Source: Epiperipatus broadwayi
Lineage: Eukaryota; Onychophora; Udeonychophora; Euonychophora; Peripatidae
DNA length: 64,000 bases
Direction of reading: 5' to 3'
Assembly: GCA_028023455.1 (NCBI GenBank)
Contig: JAQFVV010006221.1
Coordinates: 10,087,011-10,151,010 of the forward strand
A program made the position numbers and the translations under genes. Positions within the stretch are counted from its first letter, which is position 1; each line of letters begins with the position of its first letter. The notes beneath the pieces are model-generated. The model was given only the letters and a program-made list of their open reading frames with translations, searched no databases and had not been told where the DNA came from. Of this stretch, positions 59,190-64,000 are shown piece after piece.

Positions 59190-59941
59190 ATCAGTAAGTT
59201 TAAAGGAATGAACAGATTTGTTCTCAGGGTCTACAAAAATTGAGCCATAAGTGCTTTTGCATTTAGCTCTGTTATATACATGAGCATACTAGGGGTTTTT
59301 TCAATTTTAAGTATGTACATATCTCTCCATAGTATCTGACATTGTAAAATTAACAATCCAGGGCATATACCAAATAAGCTTTATAATCATCATTAATTTT
59401 ATCTTTGGAATTGTTAATAAGTATATTTAGTGATAAGAGTCATCTAAAACCAATATTAAAATCCTTGTGTATAATTAATATTATTTTTGAATATATTAGG
59501 GTTATAAGGTATGTCAATCCATGATTTGGAATTAGATGTTCTATCAAATTTATATCTGTTATTAAATTTTCTTATGTTTCTTGAGCATGACCCTAGAATA
59601 ACCAACATTAAATCTTTTTTATAATACTAAATTATTTTTTCTCTTGGCTTCAAACTTACAAAGTTTTGAATTCCTAAACAAAAAGCATTAAAACCTGCCA
59701 TTTTATATCGAAATGAAATCTTTGAGGGTGGTTGCAGAAAATCCCTAACACTAAGAAGCTTTACGATCATTAAATAATCAATAATATAATTCTGTCTTGG
59801 CAATCTCAAGTCCAAAAATTTGATAGATTGGTTATTTTTCTCCTCTTCTATTATCCAATTAATTTCAGGAAATTGCTTAAATTTGTTAACCATACTTTTG
59901 TAGCTTTTTGTTTTATTATATATTATCGATGATATATGCAT
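59190..59941 (-). pseudogene. Second PLE fragment: RT C-terminus into GIY-YIG
   Basis: The open piece 59941-59627 (104 codons) reads NWIIEEEKNN and IKFLDLRLPR, the PLE region after the catalytic box, then PPSKISFRYKMAGFN, matching the HP..YK.AGFN block before the endonuclease. Downstream frames give DIPYNPNIFKN and a DYKAYLVYALDC segment where the GIY-YIG domain should begin. It is broken by several stops. It belongs to a different PLE lineage from the copy at 1-3.6 kb, judging by these blocks. Confidence 0.6.
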
Positions 59942-59960
59942 ATATTATAATGTATTCTTC

Positions 59961-59997
59961 CATGTGTGTGGGCGTGTATCTGTGTGTGTGTGTGTGT
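59961..59997. repeat. (GT)n microsatellite
   Basis: GT dinucleotides with GC and TA interruptions; the 83-codon ORF over it is low complexity. Confidence 0.9.
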
Positions 59998-60280
59998 AAA
60001 TGTGAGTTAGTATGCTTTCAGTTTGAATTAAAGAATATTGTCCCCAAAATACTTATATATAAAGTTAAATCTGTTATTCTAGCATGGTTATTAAATGTTA
60101 AATCATCAATGCAACTGACAAGACTATGTTTAACTAAAAAATATGTATATGTAGTATGAGAGAACTAGAATGTTACATTATGTTGAATAATGATTAATTA
60201 TCTTAATGTCTACTTTTTAATAAAGTGAACTAAAATCGGATTTCTGTTTATACAGATATATATATTTAATGAATGTTTAG

Positions 60281-60435
60281 ATGAAAATATTTAGTATATG
60301 GAGTTATTCATTTATAATTATTTAATTAGAAAGTTCTTTACTTAGCACAGTAGTCGATGAAGGTTTCTCTTTTAAATAAAGAACTTTCTTAATAAATAAT
60401 TATAAATGAACAACTCCACTCACTAAATATTTTCA
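60281..60435. mobile_element. MITE, ~155 bp, family shared with 49393-49565
   Basis: Arms ATGAAAATATTTAGTATATG and its complement ending AAATATTTTCAT. An inner inverted segment AGAAAGTTCTTTA/TAAAGAACTTTCTT makes it an almost complete hairpin. Confidence 0.85.
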
Positions 60436-60439
60436 TATA

Positions 60440-61275
60440 GATATAACACTTCAATGTTCACTAATATTAGTCAAAACAAGTTAAATCTACCTATTTATAA
60501 AATTATTAAAACAATATTCAGACACAAAACTAAGAAAAAAATGTCAGTCCTATTATATTTATTGTTAAATTAGAATAATCATAAAAATACATAATACAAA
60601 TATTATTTAAAAATTATATAGATTTTTTTTAAATTAAAAAGCATCTTGTTAATAAATTCTCTATAATTCTTTAATTTTTGATTTTGGATTTAAAATAGTT
60701 TGCTATAAATAGTTTTAAATAAAATTAAAGTTAAGCAATTATTTGTTTTAATTTTAATGTTTTTAAATAATTGTATATATACATGTGTGTGTAATTAAAA
60801 GACTGAATGAATATTTATCAAAAAGTCATGTGACAATTCAAACACCAAACTGATAAATAGAGCTTTGACCAAGATCCTTTATCTATTGAATCTGTCATGC
60901 TATCGTTATACATATTGATGAAGAAAACACTGCAAGATAAAAGTCTTGAATTTATGACTTTTGTTAAGATTATAATTATTTGCATTTCGCGTAATATGTA
61001 TTAACATCATTACATATATATGCAAATATAAATTAACATATTCTCATTTTAAAACAAGTGGATCATATCCATGTGTTTGTTTTTTCTGCATCTCCGCAAA
61101 AAATTCTTACACATTTATCTTAAATATGGTATTGTTCTAATTGTCTTAACATCATTTTTATTGCAACCTGTCAAGCCTAATCTCATTTTGGAATCTTAAT
61201 TTTTTTCTAATATTAGTTATAATTAATAATTTATAAATCGCATACTCATTACGTAAGAATATATATATATATATT
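60440..61275. other. No gene seen
   Basis: AT-rich, ending in a TA tract (61258-61275). Confidence 0.5.
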
Positions 61276-61280
61276 AAGAC

Positions 61281-61470
61281 TATAACCTTAAAACTATGTG
61301 CTTAAAATGCGACAGTAAGGACCTCTACAAATCTTTAGATTCACCTATATATTTAGAAATTAGGTCTAAGATAAGAGTGGCCACTCTTGTCTTTTAAAGT
61401 CATTAATCTTGTGTTTAGATTTGTAGAGGTCCCTACTGTCACATTTTAGGCGCATAATCTTAAGGTTATA
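61281..61470. mobile_element. MITE, ~190 bp
   Basis: Arms of ~53 bp: TATAACCTTAAAACTATGTG...AGGACCTCTACAAATCT on the left against AGATTTGTAGAGGTCC...TAAGGTTATA on the right. A TATA(A)-type end and TA flank are possible target duplications. Confidence 0.88.
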
Positions 61471-61555
61471 ACCTAATATTAGTTATGTAATTTATTCAAT
61501 ATATCTTCTTTTTTTTTTTTGCAATCATAATCTTAGACATATAAATGGTCAGATA

Positions 61556-61694
61556 TTTATAAAGAAAAGGTAGACTATGCTGTTTTAAAAATTGGCTTTA
61601 CTCACGCTGAGTATGTTTTTGATATCATAATCATAACTTAGCATAAATAAAGCCAATATTTCAAACAACATATGTCTATCTTTTCTTTATAAAT
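61556..61694. mobile_element. MITE, ~140 bp
   Basis: Arms ~45 bp: TTTATAAAGAAAAGGTAGAC and ATTGGCTTTA on the left pair with TAAAGCCAAT and GTCTATCTTTTCTTTATAAA on the right. Confidence 0.88.
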
Positions 61695-61699
61695 GTTTT

Positions 61700-62130
61700 A
61701 TTTATGATACAAATTGATTGTTTTATCTGTGCAATTTATTTGGTTTCTCAAATATCTTTTCTCACTTCAATAAGAGATCAGCACCCTTACTTTTTTAAAG
61801 TAAATTTTGTCTCTGATGTATAAATAAGCATTGGAAAAGCATATTTATTTAAAATATTCTTTATTCACTAATTAAATTTCACTAAAATCATTCTATAGTT
61901 AATGCCAATTATCATGATTCAATTTATAATAATAATTTATTATCATTAGTTATACTTTATAACTTCTTCCTACTTCATTTTTTTACATATTTTTTTTTTT
62001 TACAATTAAAATTCATTAAATATTTATTTGCTCTTATTTTTATTTAATAGTTGGATGGCATTTCTTGCAATTTTGAGGTGTTGTTTATAAAAGAAAACAA
62101 TATGATAAACACAATTCAAATGTCTTAACT
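61700..62130. other. No gene seen
   Basis: AT-rich spacer. Confidence 0.5.
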
Positions 62131-62275
62131 GAAATACAGGCTAATTCCACACCTGTATCAATGTATGTAATACATAGAGTATATGAGCACAGACTTTTCC
62201 ATGACCCACCACTCTCCACTCTATCTCATAACACTGATACACTTGAACACATACATGTTGAAAAGATAAATAATC

Positions 62276-62321
62276 ACCAATATATGTATTTTATGATAAA
62301 CCAGAAATCATCAGTTGGTCC
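62276..62321 (-). ncRNA. HHR-A hammerhead, decayed
   Basis: Minus strand: stem I ACCAA/TTGGT and CTGATGA are intact. Stem II is disrupted and GAAA reads TAAA. Confidence 0.65.
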
Positions 62322-62366
62322 AGATTATACATATATGTTGAAAAGATAAATAATCACCATAATCTC

Positions 62367-62412
62367 GACCAACTGATGATTGCTGGTTTAGCACAAAATT
62401 CGTATATTGGTG
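62367..62412 (+). ncRNA. HHR-A hammerhead, GAAA box mutated
   Basis: Stem I ACCAA/TTGGT and CTGATGA at 62373-62379 are intact. Stem II TTGCTG/TAGCAC is mostly paired. GAAA reads AAAA. Confidence 0.7.
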
Positions 62413-62499
62413 ATTATTTATCTTTTCGACATATATGTGTTCAAGTGTATCAGTGTTATGAGATAGAGTGGAGAGTGGTAAGTCATGTGAAACTGTTTT

Positions 62500-63160
62500 A
62501 AATAAATTTTGGAAAGATAGAATCACTCTGATATTCAAGTTTATCTTTATTTGTTTTAGTATCACAAAGTTAAGTCACTATTGTTAACCATTTTAATAAA
62601 TATTCTTTAGAATGTGAGAATATGGCTCATCTAAGCTTTAATGAACTGTCTAGAGAGACAAATGCATTTTGGAAATCTACATTATCATCATTACCAGAAG
62701 CATGTCTAATTATGATCATCTAAAAAATACATTTGCTGATAACCACGGTTTGGAATATTATGTCACAGTAATACCTGTAGAAAAACAGGAGTCTAATGTT
62801 GAAGTTGTATAACATGCACTGCAATCATTGAAAGAGAAAATAGTAACCAGAAAATATCTTAAAATGAAAAAAAATATACAAGAACTCTCCCCCCAAATGC
62901 AGATTGTTGGACTAGTTGCAAATAAACTTTTAATCTTTCTTATATATGATTTATGAACTTATCATATTTGTAAATCTCACTTTTGTTTTAATTTTAAAAA
63001 ATGAGGTAATTATATCAAAAACTGTATATGGACATTTTAACTCCAGAATGAAATATAAAAAATAAACAAAAGTTAAAAATAAATTTTACAACCATTACAA
63101 AAGCCATACCTATCAAACATCACATGATAATCATTCTTTATGCTTACACAAACTGTTTTT
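62500..63160. other. No gene seen
   Basis: Slightly less AT-rich at 62620-62900, with no open frame. Confidence 0.5.
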
Positions 63161-63164
63161 TACA

Positions 63165-63285
63165 AAGGCAAAACTCTCCATACAGTAAGCACTAGATAGG
63201 GATTTTATGCACTAATATTTCTGCATCCGTTGATTACTCTAGCTTGCACTGAGTTGTGCTAATGTATGAAGAGTTTTGTCTCTAT
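63165..63285. mobile_element. HHR-B unit, ribozyme lost, foldback ends kept
   Basis: GGCAAAACTCTCCATACAGTA on the left and TATGAAGAGTTTTGTC on the right are the usual HHR-B ends. The CACTAGATAGGGATTTTATGC block follows at once, so the hammerhead part is missing. Confidence 0.75.
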
Positions 63286-63289
63286 CAAA

Positions 63290-64000
63290 AACACAGCCAT
63301 ATTCATGAATCCAAATACAAATATGTATTTTGTGTGCTGATTGGTTAGTGTTTTTATTTACATTCTTTAATGCTGTCTTTTGTTTCTTCTATATTTCCAA
63401 AAACTTCAAATCTTTCTTTAATTGGAACTTTATATTGTATTTTATTCTCAGTCACATACTTTGAATGATTTAATATTGTGACTTTTAGGGTCACATTTAC
63501 ATTATGATTTTTATAATACAAATATAATCTGTTTCTCAAAGAGAACCAAAATTAAGTTTATTCTAAAATATTTTTTAAAAAGTCTATTATACTTCATCCC
63601 TTTTACATCCCAATCAAGGAAGGTGTATTAAATCAGGTGTAAATTCAACATCAACACATTTCCATTGCAATCACACTTGCAAAAATATTACAGAGAATCT
63701 TTAGTTGTTCTGATGCCTTTATATGACATTAGCAAGTTCTCTGTATGTTACCTCCATAAATAAATTTGGCAAAATAATTGTTTATGTACAATTAATCTAG
63801 ATGAAGAATATATATCACTATAATAAATTATTTATAATTTAATTTGTTAAAAGAGCATATTAAAGTTTGTATACATCTCAATATTAATGTTTTTTTTCTA
63901 AAACATGGACAAGATATTTAAAACAATGGCCAGTTCAAGATAATAACACAAAATCACTGAAGATTCTTTTCAATACTGACTCATGAATTATTTATTATTA
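63290..64000. other. No gene seen
   Basis: The 61-codon minus ORF at 63354-63539 has no recognisable feature. The rest is AT-rich. Confidence 0.5.

Larger units (their letters stand above)
62135..62495. mobile_element. HHR-A inverted dimer, compact
   Basis: The arms (62190-62330 and 62340-62480) pair from CACTCTCCACTCTATCTCAT to its complement and meet around two AAAAGATAAATAATCACCA blocks. It has one hammerhead per strand and is about 350 bp, the shortest HHR-A dimer here. Confidence 0.85.

Noticed and set aside
1-64000. CRISPR array, bacterial operon or viral genome
   Set aside because: No regularly spaced repeats with unique spacers, no operon-like gene packing; the content is eukaryotic repeats throughout.

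Overview
This 64 kb window is eukaryotic, very AT-rich, and looks like intergenic or intronic DNA from an invertebrate animal. The evidence is its repeat content: Penelope-like and RTE/BovB-like retroelements, a Merlin/ISXO2-like transposase relic, tRNA-derived SINEs, many foldback/MITE-like elements and long trinucleotide and TA microsatellites. A mollusc such as a cephalopod is plausible, but the sequence alone does not fix the taxon. I recognise no intact host protein-coding gene; every recognisable coding stretch belongs to a mobile element and is broken.

Layout. 1-3.6 kb: a minus-strand Penelope-like element (PLE) running off the left edge, with an SGNH-hydrolase ORF upstream of a long reverse-transcriptase ORF and a hammerhead core at its 5' end. 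4.3-5.4 kb: ~350 bp tandem repeats, a MITE and a 55 bp duplication. 6.4-6.8 kb: Merlin-type transposase relic. 10.4-12.5 kb and 15.2-16 kb: foldback elements carrying hammerhead ribozymes. 17.4-20.6 kb: a near full-length but frameshifted RTE-clade LINE. 21.5-22.2 kb: two more foldbacks, one with hammerheads on both strands. 23.7-33.2 kb: two ~3.7 kb direct copies of an AT-rich segment around a 2.1 kb spacer. 33.7-38.5 kb: nested family B, A and C hammerhead repeats, one inside a TIR-bounded unit. 44.3 kb and 52.9 kb: tRNA-Gly SINEs. 44.7-47 kb: a zinc-knuckle Gag/ORF1 relic split by a 972 bp TIR element flanked by TA. 47-64 kb: further hammerhead repeats, a second decayed PLE RT/GIY-YIG fragment at 59.2-59.9 kb and small MITEs.

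The main result is the density of hammerhead ribozyme (HHR) motifs. By eye I find about 20 intact or decayed copies in at least four sequence groups (called here HHR-A, HHR-B, HHR-C and PLE-HHR). Two are canonical in every core position with fully paired stems: 15545-15590 (+) and 38423-38467 (-). HHR-A and HHR-B units often occur as inverted dimers with ribozymes facing opposite ways. One HHR-A unit (54871-55407) is instead flanked by ~66 bp direct repeats, as expected for insertion of a head-to-tail transcript. HHR-A units also carry a pol III B-box-like block at the end downstream of the ribozyme. HHRs in PLEs and in small metazoan retrozymes are known; the coexistence of several families, the inverted-dimer arrangement and the B-box coupling are what deserve checking. 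All motif pairings were read by hand; no folding or database search was run.
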